Shown: piece after piece, positions 15,455-24,716 of the stretch
Layout: the number at the start of each line of letters is the position of its first letter
How positions within the stretch are numbered: the stretch's first letter is position 1
Origin: Actinoplanes aureus
GTDB taxonomy: Bacteria; Actinomycetota; Actinomycetes; Mycobacteriales; Micromonosporaceae
NCBI RefSeq assembly: GCF_015704865.1
Contig: NZ_JADQTO010000005.1
Coordinates: forward strand, 106,681 to 170,680
Direction of reading: 5' to 3'
DNA length: 64,000 nucleotides
Program-made: the position numbers and the translations under genes
The notes under the pieces: model-generated
Seen by the model: only the letters and a program-made list of their open reading frames with translations
The model's database searches: none
What the model was told of the DNA's origin: nothing

Positions 15455-16666
15455 GTGACCGTTTCGGGGACCTCGACGCTGCGTGCCGACCTGCTCACCC
15501 GGGAGTACCCGCCGGAGGTGTACGGCGGCGCCGGGGTCCACCTGGAGTACCTGACCCGGGACCTGCGGCGCCTGGCCGAGGTGCGGGTGCACTGCTTCGG
15601 CGCCCCGCGCGACGAGCCGGGCGTCACGGCGTACCCCGAACCGGCCGAGCTGGCCGGCGCGAACGCGGCCTTGCGGACCATGGGGGTGAACCTCGCGATG
15701 GCGTCCGGCTGTGCCGGCGCCGACGTGGTGCACAGCCACACCTGGTACGCGAACTTCGCCGGGCACACCGCCAAGCTGCTGCACGGGATCCCGCACGTGA
15801 TGACCACGCACAGCCTGGAGCCGCTGCGCCCGTGGAAGGCCGAGCAGCTCGGCGGTGGGTACGCGCTGTCCTCGTACTGCGAGCGGACCGCGATCGAGCA
15901 CGCCGACGCGATCGTCGCGGTCTCCGGCGGGATGCGGCGGGACGTGCTCAAGGCGTACCCGTCGGTGAACCCGGACCGGATCCACGTCGTCTACAACGGC
16001 ATCGACACCGAGCTCTACTCGCCGGACCGCGGCACCGACGTGGTGGACCGGCTCGGCATCGACCGCGGCCGGCCGAGCGTGGTGTTCGTCGGCCGGATCA
16101 CCCGGCAGAAGGGCCTGCCGTACCTGATGCGGGCCTGCCAGGACCTGCCCGCCGACGCCCAGATCATCCTGCTCGCCGGCGCGCCGGACACCCCGGAGAT
16201 CGCCGCCGAGGTCGAGGCCCTGGCCCGCGATCTGCGCGCGGCCCGCGACCCGCAGGGCGTGATCTGGGTGCAGGAGATGCTGCCGAAGCAGGAGGTCATC
16301 CAGGTCCTCACGCACGCCACGGTCTTCGTCTGCCCGTCGGTCTACGAGCCGATGGGCATCGTCAACCTGGAGGCGATGGCCTGCGAGACCGCGGTGGTCG
16401 CCACCGCGACCGGCGGCATCCCCGAGGTGGTCGCGGACGGCGAGACCGGCTTGCTGGTGCCGATCGAGCAGGTCGAGGACGGTACCGGCACGCCGGTGCA
16501 CCCGGAGAAGTTCGTCGCCGACCTGGCCGCCACCCTGACCCGGGTGCTGCGTGACCCGCGGCTCGCCGACGAGATGGGCAAGGCCGGCCGCCGTCGCGCG
16601 GTCGAGCACTTCAGCTGGTCCCGCATCGCCGAGGACACCCTCGAGGTCTACCGGTCGGTGCTGTGA
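15455..16666 (+). CDS. glgA: actinobacterial glycogen synthase / alpha-maltose-1-phosphate synthase (GT4)
   Basis: 403 aa from GTG 15455. Conserved parts are LTREYPPEVYGGAGVHLEYL, HSHTWYANFAGHTAKLLHGI, VVYNGIDTELYSPD, VVFVGRITRQKGLPYLMRA and the donor-site EPMGIVNLEAMACETAVVA. This is the short corynebacterial-type GT4 enzyme, not the GT5 GlgA of enterobacteria. Mycobacterial members (GlgM) use ADP-glucose and glucose-1-phosphate to make maltose-1-phosphate for GlgE. Divergent glgC supplies the ADP-glucose. The GHL10 gene overlaps its stop. Confidence 0.93.
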   Translation: MTVSGTSTLRADLLTREYPPEVYGGAGVHLEYLTRDLRRLAEVRVHCFGAPRDEPGVTAYPEPAELAGANAALRTMGVNLAMASGCAGADVVHSHTWYANFAGHTAKLLHGIPHVMTTHSLEPLRPWKAEQLGGGYALSSYCERTAIEHADAIVAVSGGMRRDVLKAYPSVNPDRIHVVYNGIDTELYSPDRGTDVVDRLGIDRGRPSVVFVGRITRQKGLPYLMRACQDLPADAQIILLAGAPDTPEIAAEVEALARDLRAARDPQGVIWVQEMLPKQEVIQVLTHATVFVCPSVYEPMGIVNLEAMACETAVVATATGGIPEVVADGETGLLVPIEQVEDGTGTPVHPEKFVADLAATLTRVLRDPRLADEMGKAGRRRAVEHFSWSRIAEDTLEVYRSVL

Positions 16667-18276
16667 CGTTGCTCCGCAAGCCCCCCGCACAGATCGCACT
16701 GCTCTCCGCCGTGGTGCTGTTCGTGGTGGCGGTGCTCGGTCTCGGCCTGCTCCGGGCCGCGTTCTACGAGCCGGCCACGGCCGGCAACGAGGTCGTCCCC
16801 GCCGTGGAGGCCCCGGCGCGGACCGCCGCCGGGCAGTGCGGCCTCCAGCCGGTGCGCGCGGCTCGCGAGCTGCGCGGCATGTGGCTGACCACGGTCTACA
16901 ACATCGACTTCCCGAGCCGGCCGGGACTGCCGCAGGCGCAGGTGAAGGCCGAGTACCTGAAGTGGCTCGACCTCGCCGTGGCGCAGCGGCACAACGCGAT
17001 CTTCGTGCACGTCCGGCCCAGCGGAGACGCGTTCTGGCCGTCGAAGTACGCGCCCTGGTCGAACTTCCTGACCGGCAAGCTGGACGGGTCGGATCCGGGC
17101 TGGGACCCGATGGCGTTCATGGTCGACGAGGCGCACCGGCGGAACCTGGAGTTCCACGCGTGGTTCAACCCGTACCGGGGGACCCAGCCGGCCCCGTCCG
17201 GTGCCGGCGCCGACCTGACCAAGCTGGCGCCGAACCACCCGCTGCGCACCCGTCCGGAGTGGCGCATCGCCTACCCGACCGGCAAGACCGGCCGGCTCTA
17301 CTTCGATCCGGGAAACCCGGACGCCCGCAGGTTCGTCGAGGACGCGATGCTGGAGGCGGTTCAGAAGTACGATGTCGACGGCGTCCACTTCGACGACTTC
17401 TTCTACCCTTACCCCGAAAAAGGGGAAAACTTCCCCGATGACGTGTCTTATGCGAAATATGGTGCTGGGAAGTCCCGTGCCGACTGGCGCCGGGAGAACG
17501 TCGACACCCTGGTCCGTGAGATGCAGCAGCGGATCCGCGAGATCAAGCCCTGGGTGAAGTTCGGGATCAGCCCGTTCGGCATCTGGCGCAACGGCGGCGA
17601 GGGCTCCGACACCAAGGGCCTGGAGAGCTACAGCGCGATCTACGCCGACACCCGCCGATGGGTGCGCGAGGGCTGGCTGGACTACATCGTCCCGCAGCTG
17701 TACTGGACGATCGGCTTCGACAAGGCCGACTACACCAAGGTGCTGCCCTGGTGGGTGAATACCGTCAAGGGCACCGGCGTGCAGCTCTACATCGGCATGG
17801 CCGACTACCGGGTGGGCGAGAAGGGCGACTGGAGCGACCCGGCCCAGCTCGACCGGCAGATGCGGCTCAACGACCAGTACGGCGTTCAGGGCCAGGTCCA
17901 CTTCAGCGCCAAGCAGATCCTGGCGAACCGGCTCGGCTCCGTCGACCTGTACCGCGACCGCCACTACGCCTCACCCGCGCTGCTGCCCCGGATGGAACAC
18001 CTGCCGGCTTCGCCGCCCGCGGCGCCGACCATCACCGGCGCGGCACGTGCGGACAACGGCTCGCTAGTCCTGGAGACGGCGCCGGGAGGCGGGGCCACGA
18101 GCTGGGCCCTTTACCGTACGGGTGACGGCGCCGCCGGTCTGGTGGCGACCGGCCGCGCGGGCACCGCGGTGGCCGACCCGAAGCCACCGGCCGGCCCGGT
18201 CACCTATTGCCTGAGCGGCCTGGACCGCTCCGCCAACGAGGGCCCGCTCAGCGCGCCCTTCACCGCCACGTCTTGA
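16663..18276 (+). CDS. GHL10-family (DUF187) glycosyl-hydrolase-like secreted or anchored protein
   Basis: 537 aa. Its GTG overlaps the glgA stop (GTGA), so translation is coupled. One N-terminal TM/signal helix (QIALLSAVVLFVVAVLGLGL) precedes the PF02638-type barrel. The markers are ELRGMWLTTVYNIDFPSR, FVHVRPSGDAFWPS, EFHAWFNPYR, DGVHFDDFFYPYP and DYIVPQLYWT. A C-terminal FnIII-like stretch begins near residue 450. Distant relatives act on peptidoglycan or polysaccharide, but the substrate here is unknown. A short run near 17400-17470 has noticeably lower GC and contains a CCCC-GAAAAA-GGGG hairpin. Confidence 0.88.
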   Translation: MTLLRKPPAQIALLSAVVLFVVAVLGLGLLRAAFYEPATAGNEVVPAVEAPARTAAGQCGLQPVRAARELRGMWLTTVYNIDFPSRPGLPQAQVKAEYLKWLDLAVAQRHNAIFVHVRPSGDAFWPSKYAPWSNFLTGKLDGSDPGWDPMAFMVDEAHRRNLEFHAWFNPYRGTQPAPSGAGADLTKLAPNHPLRTRPEWRIAYPTGKTGRLYFDPGNPDARRFVEDAMLEAVQKYDVDGVHFDDFFYPYPEKGENFPDDVSYAKYGAGKSRADWRRENVDTLVREMQQRIREIKPWVKFGISPFGIWRNGGEGSDTKGLESYSAIYADTRRWVREGWLDYIVPQLYWTIGFDKADYTKVLPWWVNTVKGTGVQLYIGMADYRVGEKGDWSDPAQLDRQMRLNDQYGVQGQVHFSAKQILANRLGSVDLYRDRHYASPALLPRMEHLPASPPAAPTITGAARADNGSLVLETAPGGGATSWALYRTGDGAAGLVATGRAGTAVADPKPPAGPVTYCLSGLDRSANEGPLSAPFTATS

Positions 18277-18324
18277 CGCCCTGGCGCCGGTTTCCCGGCC
18301 GGCCCGAGGTGGCCTCGGCGATCG

Positions 18325-18807
18325 TTACCGGTCTCTCTTGAACACGACGACGAAACTCGCCACCAGGCCGGAGCACCCCAGCACGAGCAAGATCGTTAAT
18401 ATGGCGATATGGATCGCGGTGCGGTCTTCCGCTGATTCCATGGCATCGACGAATTCCTGGAGCCCCAAACCACACAGGATGCCGCTGATGACGCCGGTGA
18501 TGTGCCAGGCGGGCGGCGATCGCCGCGGTCTCAGGTCGTCCTGGGCCTGCCGGACGTGCTGGGCGGATACGCTGTCCAGGTGATCTTGGCGCGCCATTTT
18601 GATGGCCTCGAGCGAGACGGTGCGCAGGTGCTCGGCGTTGACGTTCACCAGTTCGCGCGCACCTGCTGCCGAGAAGTCGCTCGGCCCACCCGGCCGACGC
18701 AGCTCCTCACCGACCTCGAAGGCGATGCCGCGAATCGCTTCCGTCGCAGTGGGTAGATCGATGGGGGTCGGGTTCACATGTCCGGCGGAACCGGCGTCCG
18801 GTGTCAT
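18325..18807 (-). CDS. histone-fold-like domain fused to membrane helices
   Basis: 160 aa. Residues about 20-93 fit a histone fold: helix 1 (ATEAIRGIAFEVGEELRR), a long helix 2 (SAAGARELVNVNAEHLRTVS continuing EAIKMARQ), loop 2, and helix 3 (SAQHVRQAQDDL). The segment EAIKMAR followed 8 residues later by S-A-x-x-V-x-x-A matches archaeal histone 'EAIKLAR..........IKAEDIELA'. Hydrophobic segments follow at 101-117 (WHITGVISGILCGLGLQ) and 132-153, and the end is basic (FKRDR). The ATG overlaps the upstream membrane gene's stop by 4 nt. The assignment is by eye; no homologue of the whole protein is known to me. Confidence 0.7.
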   Translation of the reverse strand: MTPDAGSAGHVNPTPIDLPTATEAIRGIAFEVGEELRRPGGPSDFSAAGARELVNVNAEHLRTVSLEAIKMARQDHLDSVSAQHVRQAQDDLRPRRSPPAWHITGVISGILCGLGLQEFVDAMESAEDRTAIHIAILTILLVLGCSGLVASFVVVFKRDR

Positions 18808-20042
18808 CCTGGCGATTCCTCGCGGCGAATGGGAAGCCCGTGTAAGAAGTGGCTGACCTGAATGGCGACAGCGCCGAAGGCGACGACGGCCATCGGTGGA
18901 CTCACGGTGTCACGCACTCGGCTCAACGCCAATGCGCCGTTCCACCGACGCACGATGGAGGACTCGATCTCCCGTTGCTCGTTCCGCAGCGGTGTGCGGA
19001 TCAAAGCCGTGAGGAGAACGGCCATCGTCACCGCGCCGAGGGCGACGAAGAGGACGCCGATGACCCGGGCGCGGAGCGTTGCCGGGCCGGCATCGCCACC
19101 TGGGATGAGGAGCAGGTTTCTCAGCAGCCAGGCCAGGGCTGTCGAATAGGTGGCAGGGCGGCCGGAACACTCTTGCGCGCAGGCCGCGCGCTCCGTCTCG
19201 CTGACGAACAGCGCGGTCGCGGCGAGGGCGGCTCCCACGCCGCACACGAACGTGGCCACGAACGAGATGCCTGCCCTGGGCTGCGGATCCGGGACCGACA
19301 GGGTCGGGTAGTCCTGCTTTGCCATGAGATAGATGCCCGCGTCTTCACCCAGCCGCTCCGCCAGCACACGAGGGGCGGTGCGGGCCGCTTCCGTGGTCAG
19401 CCCCTGTCGGAGGATGATCAGTGTGTCGGCTCGCCGCTGCTGCTGCGCCGCCTCCAGCAAGGCGACTACCTCTCCGTCGGTTTCCGCATGGCACAGCGAA
19501 ACCGACCAGAACTCGTCGGCCACCTGCTCCGAGGCATTGCTCTCGGCAACCGGCAAGCGACGCTTGCCGATCAGGATGGCCACGTCCACGATTATCTTTG
19601 TCACCGTCGAGACCTGAAGCAGGGTCACCCATCCCACCGAGATCAACACCGTGATGACTGCGGCCATGGGCGACACGAGGGCGATCAGGAGGGCCAGGCA
19701 GAGCCCGACGACCGGGGGAGCCAAGAAGGTGACGAATGCCCAATGGCGGTCGAGTGCGGAGAGGATTTTCGCCGTGCTGCCGAGTTCGGGTAGTCGCGGG
19801 GCGGCCCCGCCGGGCGGCCGCAGCAGTGCGAAGGAATCAGGTGAGCGCCAGATCAGCGTGCCCTGGCGGGCGGCGGCGTAGATCTGGACCGGCAGTGGGG
19901 CTCGGTCTCGCGTCAGCCCCGTGACGCTCCTCGGCCGATTGGCTGCGACGGCTGCCCTGCCGAAGGGGGAGCGGCGGACCGACCGGTACGCCCTCCTGCA
20001 CTCGGAGAACGTCGGGTTCGGCGGACGTGGCGAGGTCCCCAT
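18804..20042 (-). CDS. multi-TM protein with degenerate channel-pore-like segment
   Basis: 412 aa from ATG 20042 (MGTSPRPPNP); a TTG 21 nt upstream is less likely. Two TM helices near 100-140 precede a soluble region of about 100 residues (EVVALLEAAQQQRRADTLII, then GIYLMAKQDYPTLSV). Then comes TM (ISFVATFVCGVGAALAATAL), a Cys-containing outer loop, YSTALAWLLRNLLLIPGGDA, and another TM (ARVIGVLFVALGAVTMAVLL). The last three parts have the M1-P-M2 layout of two-TM K+ channels, with IPGGD where TVGYGD is expected. A final hydrophobic stretch is near the C-terminus. It is the first gene of a coupled pair; GC at third positions is lower than in neighbours. Confidence 0.7.
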   Translation of the reverse strand: MGTSPRPPNPTFSECRRAYRSVRRSPFGRAAVAANRPRSVTGLTRDRAPLPVQIYAAARQGTLIWRSPDSFALLRPPGGAAPRLPELGSTAKILSALDRHWAFVTFLAPPVVGLCLALLIALVSPMAAVITVLISVGWVTLLQVSTVTKIIVDVAILIGKRRLPVAESNASEQVADEFWSVSLCHAETDGEVVALLEAAQQQRRADTLIILRQGLTTEAARTAPRVLAERLGEDAGIYLMAKQDYPTLSVPDPQPRAGISFVATFVCGVGAALAATALFVSETERAACAQECSGRPATYSTALAWLLRNLLLIPGGDAGPATLRARVIGVLFVALGAVTMAVLLTALIRTPLRNEQREIESSIVRRWNGALALSRVRDTVSPPMAVVAFGAVAIQVSHFLHGLPIRREESPG

Positions 20043-20048
20043 GACGTC

Positions 20049-20054
20049 ATGGTA
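20049..20054 (-). promoter_or_regulatory. -10 box (TACCAT on minus strand) of the two-gene membrane unit
   Basis: TACCAT ends 6 nt before ATG 20042 on the minus strand. This supports that start codon and a leaderless transcript. Confidence 0.45.
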
Positions 20055-20183
20055 CGAGATCAATGTCTACTGGAGATCCCTGCATTCCGCCGGCGCGCCC
20101 GACGCTGAGCTGGGCGAATGCGGAAGTCGGCGACGGCGAATCCGGCGTCACTGCTCAGCGGACACCGGCGGCGGACGAGCCGG

Positions 20184-21818
20184 TCAGCCGGTGACCTTGC
20201 CGTCGGCGACCTCCAGGTGGCGGTTGGTGGCGACCGCCTCCAGCATCCGGCGGTCGTGCGTGACCAGCAGCAGCGTGCCCGTGTAGCTGGTCAGCGCGGA
20301 CTCCAGCTGCTCGATGGCGGCCAGGTCGAGGTGGTTCGTCGGCTCGTCCAGGACCAGCAGGTTCACGCCGCGCGCCTGGAGCAGGGCCAGGGCCGCGCGG
20401 GTGCGTTCGCCCGGCGACAGCGACTCGGCGGGGCGCAGCACGTGCCCGGATCTCAGCCCGAACTTGGCGAGCAGCGTCCGTACGTCCGGGTCGTTCCATT
20501 CCGGCACCGCGGCGCCGAACGCCCTGACCAGGGGCTGGTCGCCGAGGAACAGCCCGCGGGCCTGGTCGACCTCGCCGACCACCACGCCGGGGCCGAGATG
20601 CCGGTCGCCCTCGTCGAGGGGGATCCGGCCGAGCAGGGCGGCCAGCAGGGTGGACTTGCCGGAGCCGTTGGCCCCGGTGATCGCCACCCGGTCCGCCCAG
20701 TCGATCTGGAGGGTGACCGGGCCGAGGGTGAAGCCGCCGCGGCGTACCACCGCGTCGCGCAGCGTGGCGACCACCGCGCCGGCACGTGGTGCGGCGGCGA
20801 TCTCCATGCGCAGTTCCCACTCCTTGCGCGGCTCCTCGACCACCTCCAGGCGTTCGATGAGGCGCTCGGTCTGCCGGGCCTTGGCGGCCTGCTTCTCGCT
20901 GGTCTCGCCGCGATGCGCCTTCACATGCTTGTCACCGTCGGTGGCCTTGCGCCGGGCGTTGCGTACGCCCTTCTCCATCCAGGCACGCTGCGTCCGCGCC
21001 CGTTCCAGCAGGTCGTCCTTCTTCTCCGCGTACTCGTCGAACTGCTCGCGCGCTTGCGCCCGCGCCCGGGCCCGCTCCTCCAGATAGCTGCCGTAGCCGC
21101 CGCCGTACAGATTGACCTGCTGCTGGGCCAGGTCCAGCTCGAGGACCTTGGTGACGGTGCGAGTGAGGAACTCACGGTCGTGGCTGACCACCACGGCACC
21201 GGCGCGCAGCCCCGCGACGAAGGCCTCCAGGCGGGCCAGCCCGTCCAGGTCCAGGTCGTTGGTCGGCTCGTCGAGCAGGTAGAGGTCGTAGCGGCTGAGC
21301 AGCAGTGACGCCATCCCGGTCCGGGCCGCCTGGCCGCCGGAGAGCGCGGTCATCGGCAGGTCCAGCAGGCCGGTGAGACCGAGCTCGCCGGCGATCTGCT
21401 CGGCGCGTTCCTCCAGGTCGGCGCCGCCCAGATCGAGCCAGCGTTCGAGCGCGGTGGCGTACCGGTCGTCGGCTCCGGCCGCGCCCGCCGCCAGCTCCTC
21501 GGCGGCGGTGTCCATCGCCGCCTGCGCGGCGCCCACCCCGGTCCGCCGGGCCAGGAAGTCACGCACCGATTCGCCCGCCCGCCGCTCGCGCTCCTGCGGC
21601 AGATAGCCGACGTTGGCGGTGGGCGGGCTGAGCGAGAGGCTTCCGCTCTCCGTCGGGATCAACCCCGCGAGGGTACGCAGCAGCGTCGTCTTGCCCGCCC
21701 CGTTGACCCCGACCAGGCCGATCACGTCTCCTGGCGCGATCACCAGGTCGAGACCGGAGAAGAGAGTGCGGTCGCCGTGCCCCGCGGCGAGTTCCCGGGC
21801 GATCATCGTGGCGCTCAT
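20184..21818 (-). CDS. ABC-F family ATPase
   Basis: 544 aa with two ABC cassettes and no TM segment. The first has [19 protein letters not shown] and [20 protein letters not shown] with [10 protein letters not shown]; the second has [20 protein letters not shown] and [20 protein letters not shown] with [12 protein letters not shown] charged linker with YEKKDD-type helices ([20 protein letters not shown]) separates them. ABC-F proteins act on the ribosome, either as translation factors or by dislodging antibiotics. Which role applies here cannot be read. ATG 21818 gives [20 protein letters not shown]. Confidence 0.92.
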   Translation of the reverse strand: MSATMIARELAAGHGDRTLFSGLDLVIAPGDVIGLVGVNGAGKTTLLRTLAGLIPTESGSLSLSPPTANVGYLPQERERRAGESVRDFLARRTGVGAAQAAMDTAAEELAAGAAGADDRYATALERWLDLGGADLEERAEQIAGELGLTGLLDLPMTALSGGQAARTGMASLLLSRYDLYLLDEPTNDLDLDGLARLEAFVAGLRAGAVVVSHDREFLTRTVTKVLELDLAQQQVNLYGGGYGSYLEERARARAQAREQFDEYAEKKDDLLERARTQRAWMEKGVRNARRKATDGDKHVKAHRGETSEKQAAKARQTERLIERLEVVEEPRKEWELRMEIAAAPRAGAVVATLRDAVVRRGGFTLGPVTLQIDWADRVAITGANGSGKSTLLAALLGRIPLDEGDRHLGPGVVVGEVDQARGLFLGDQPLVRAFGAAVPEWNDPDVRTLLAKFGLRSGHVLRPAESLSPGERTRAALALLQARGVNLLVLDEPTNHLDLAAIEQLESALTSYTGTLLLVTHDRRMLEAVATNRHLEVADGKVTG

Positions 21819-21844
21819 CAGGGGCAATCCTAGGCGCCGCCGGA

Positions 21845-22276
21845 TCAGCCGAGTTTGGCGCCGTAGACGTGGTCGACGGTCATGGTGAGCAGGACGCGGC
21901 GGTCCGAGACCATCACCGAGCGGTACTCGTCCCAGTCGGGATGTTCGCCCGCGGCCAGACGGTAGTAGTGGACCAGCGCGTCCACCTCCGGGCCGTGCGG
22001 GTCGGTGGCCGGGCCGGTCAGTGTGGCGATGCCCTCGGCGGTGGCCCACGACCAGCCGTCCTTGCTGGTCACCTCGAGGGTCGCGCGGGGGTCGCGCCGC
22101 AGGTTCGCGGTCTTGGCGCGACCCTCGACGATGGAGACGTAGATGACGTCCTTCTCCCGGTCGTAGTGGTGCGTGACCGGGGAGAGCTGGGGCCGGCCGT
22201 CCGCCTTGATCGTGGCGAGGACACCGAGCTTGCTGTCCGCGAGCAGCGTGCGCGGATCGAACACCGTTGTCGTCAT
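21845..22276 (-). CDS. PPOX-class (F420/FMN split-barrel) protein
   Basis: 143 aa. [38 protein letters not shown] and [20 protein letters not shown] are typical of the pyridoxamine-oxidase-like split barrel. The many actinobacterial members bind F420 or flavin and reduce or oxidise small molecules. The substrate is unknown. ATG 22276 is preferred; a TTG at 22288 would add four residues. Confidence 0.85.
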   Translation of the reverse strand: MTTTVFDPRTLLADSKLGVLATIKADGRPQLSPVTHHYDREKDVIYVSIVEGRAKTANLRRDPRATLEVTSKDGWSWATAEGIATLTGPATDPHGPEVDALVHYYRLAAGEHPDWDEYRSVMVSDRRVLLTMTVDHVYGAKLG

Positions 22277-22305
22277 GTTCCTTGCCAAGTCCGGCCCGCC
22301 GTGAC

Positions 22306-23121
22306 CTATTCCGGTATCGGGACGGCGGCGCCGCTGACGCGTACGCCCGGCTCGCCGGCCACCAGCCGGACGGTGATCCGGCTCGGGCGGCCGAGGTCGT
22401 CGCCCTGCCGCAGCAGCAGCGTGGCGTCCGGCCCGGCCAGGCCCAGCTCCCGCAGGTAGCCGCCGAACGCCGCCGCGGCCGCGCCGGTGGCCGGGTCCTC
22501 GTAGACGCCGCCGATCGGGAACGGGTTGCGCACGTCGAAGTCGGTGCCGCCGGCCCGGTGCACCAGCTGCACGGTGGTCCAGCCGCGATCGGTCATCAGC
22601 GCCTTAAGCGCGGGCACGTCGTAGGCCAGCTCGGCGAGGCGCCGGCGGCTGGTCACGGCCAAAATCGGGTGGTACGCGCCGGCGTACGCGACCCGGGGCG
22701 GCAGGGCCGGGTCCAGGTCGTCCGCGGACCAGCGCAGCGCTGCGAGGAGGGCCGTCAGGTCGTCCTCCGCCAGCGCCGCGACGGCCGGCGGAACGCTGGT
22801 CAGGGTCGCCACGCCATCGGCGACGACGACCGGCACCTCGCCCGCGTTCGTCACGAACAGGTGATCGCCGGGGCCGAGCGCGACCGCCGTGGCCACCGTG
22901 GCGTGCCCGCAGAACGGCACCTCGGCGAGCGGGCTGAAGTACCGCACCCGGTACGCGCCGCCGGGGCGCCCGGTCACGAACGCCGTCTCCGAGTAGCCGA
23001 CCTCCGCCGCGATCGCCAGCATCTTGGCGTCGTCGAGCCCGGCCGCGTCCAGGACGACCCCGGCCGGGTTGCCGCCCGAAGGATCGTCGCTGAAGGCGAC
23101 GTACCGCTGAATCTCCGTCAT
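22306..23121 (-). CDS. PhzF-family isomerase/epimerase-like protein
   Basis: 271 aa from ATG 23121 ([20 protein letters not shown]). It carries the PhzF hallmarks: [11 protein letters not shown], the catalytic-glutamate region [30 protein letters not shown] and the C-terminal [15 protein letters not shown]. PhzF enzymes isomerise small metabolites by proton shift; the substrate is not predictable, and there are no phenazine genes nearby. It diverges from the MoxR gene. Confidence 0.9.
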   Translation of the reverse strand: MTEIQRYVAFSDDPSGGNPAGVVLDAAGLDDAKMLAIAAEVGYSETAFVTGRPGGAYRVRYFSPLAEVPFCGHATVATAVALGPGDHLFVTNAGEVPVVVADGVATLTSVPPAVAALAEDDLTALLAALRWSADDLDPALPPRVAYAGAYHPILAVTSRRRLAELAYDVPALKALMTDRGWTTVQLVHRAGGTDFDVRNPFPIGGVYEDPATGAAAAAFGGYLRELGLAGPDATLLLRQGDDLGRPSRITVRLVAGEPGVRVSGAAVPIPE

Positions 23122-23279
23122 GGAAGTGAGCGTGCCGCGCGGCACGCACCGCGACCAGAGCCAATCCCGCGGGCCTGGATGTGTCGGCCCGCACAGCGAA
23201 CCTCCCGTAGGCCCGCGCCGGCCGCCGCTGCCCCGGCCACGTCGAAAAAGTTCGGTCGTGGATTGTCATATCCCCGGAG

Positions 23280-23285
23280 TAGCGT
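23280..23285 (+). promoter_or_regulatory. -10 box (TAGCGT) of the MoxR/VWA operon
   Basis: TAGCGT ends 7 nt before GTG 23293, the leaderless spacing seen at several other genes here. Confidence 0.5.
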
Positions 23286-23292
23286 TCTTGCG

Positions 23293-24708
23293 GTGACAGA
23301 GGCGATCACACCCATCCCACCCGCCCACCTGCCGCGCACCCTCGGCGAGCTCCGTGCCACCGGGCACGAGTTCCGCACGGTGAAAGAGGAACTGCGCGAC
23401 AACCTGCTCCACCGGCTGCGCTCCGGCGAGCCGCGCTTCCCCGGCATCGTCGGGTTCGACGACACCGTGCTTCCCGAGGTGGAGCGCGCCCTGCTGGCCG
23501 GGCACGACATGGTGCTGCTCGGCGAGCGCGGCCAGGGCAAGACCCGCCTGATCCGGGCGCTGGCCGGCCTGCTCGACGAGTGGACGCCGTTCATCACCTC
23601 GTCGGAGCTGCGCGAGCATCCGTACCATCCGTTGACTCCGGCCGCCCGGCGGCTGGCCGCCGAGAGCGGCGACCTGCTGCCGATCTCCTGGCTGCACCGC
23701 TCCGAGCGGTATGGGGAGAAGCTGGCCACTCCGGACACCAGCGTGGGCGACCTGATCGGCGACGTCGACCCGATCAAGGTGGCCGAGGGCCGTGCCCTCG
23801 GTGATCCGGAGACGATCCATTTCGGTCTGGTGCCCCGGACGAACCGGGGCATCTTCGCGGTGAACGAGTTGCCCGACCTGGCCGAGCGGATCCAGGTGTC
23901 GCTGCTCAACGTGCTGGAGGAGCGCGACATCCAGGTCCGCGGCTACCAGCTGCGTCTCCCGCTGGACCTGCTTCTGGTGGCCTCCGCCAACCCGGAGGAC
24001 TACACGAACCGGGGCCGGATCATCACCCCGCTCAAGGACCGGTTCGGCGCCGAGATCCGCACCCACTACCCGGTGGACCTGGAGCTGGAGACCGCGCTGA
24101 TCCGGCAGGAGGCCGGGCTTGTCGCGTCGCTGCCGGAGCACCTGATCGAGGTGCTCGGCCGCTACACGCGGGCGGTGCGCGAGTCGCCGTCGGTGGACGC
24201 CCGGTCCGGGGTCTCGGCCCGGTTCGCGATCGCGGCGGCCGAGACGGTCGCCGCTTCCGCGCTGCGCCGGGCCGGTCTGCGCGGCGAGCGGGAGGCTGTG
24301 GCCCGCGTCTGCGACACCGCCTCGGTCACCTCGACGTTGCGCGGCAAGGTGGAGTTCGAGAGCGGCGAGGAGGGCCGGGAGGTCGAGATCCTGGCCCACC
24401 TGCTGCGGGTGGCGACGGCCGAGACGTTCCGGGCCCGGCTGTCCGGGCTGGACCTGTCCGGGTTCACCGACCTGGTCGCCGAGGGCGCGATCATCGAGAC
24501 CGGTGACCTGGTCAGCGCCGAGGAGCTGCTCGCGCAGATCGGGACCGTGCCGGGCCTGGCGAAGGTGCTGGACCGGCTCGGCCTCGGTGACGCGCCGAGC
24601 CCGGGTCAGGCGGCCTCCGGGATCGAGTTCGCCCTGGAGGGGCTGCACCTGACCCGCCGGCTGGCCAAGGAGCTGACCGACGACGGCCGCACCATCTACG
24701 GGAGCTGA
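23293..24708 (+). CDS. MoxR/Mg-chelatase-like AAA+ ATPase
   Basis: 471 aa from GTG 23293. Walker A is GERGQGKTR (residues 77-85); the Walker B/pre-sensor region is GIFAVNELPDLAERIQVSLL followed by NVLEERDIQVRGY, and the sensor strand is LLLVASANPEDYTNRGR. It matches the mycobacterial Rv0958 type. Such ATPases work with a VWA partner as metal-dependent chaperones that assemble or activate enzyme complexes. The VWA gene follows 8 nt after the stop. The client is unknown. Confidence 0.9.
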   Translation: MTEAITPIPPAHLPRTLGELRATGHEFRTVKEELRDNLLHRLRSGEPRFPGIVGFDDTVLPEVERALLAGHDMVLLGERGQGKTRLIRALAGLLDEWTPFITSSELREHPYHPLTPAARRLAAESGDLLPISWLHRSERYGEKLATPDTSVGDLIGDVDPIKVAEGRALGDPETIHFGLVPRTNRGIFAVNELPDLAERIQVSLLNVLEERDIQVRGYQLRLPLDLLLVASANPEDYTNRGRIITPLKDRFGAEIRTHYPVDLELETALIRQEAGLVASLPEHLIEVLGRYTRAVRESPSVDARSGVSARFAIAAAETVAASALRRAGLRGEREAVARVCDTASVTSTLRGKVEFESGEEGREVEILAHLLRVATAETFRARLSGLDLSGFTDLVAEGAIIETGDLVSAEELLAQIGTVPGLAKVLDRLGLGDAPSPGQAASGIEFALEGLHLTRRLAKELTDDGRTIYGS

Positions 24709-24716
24709 GCACCGTC

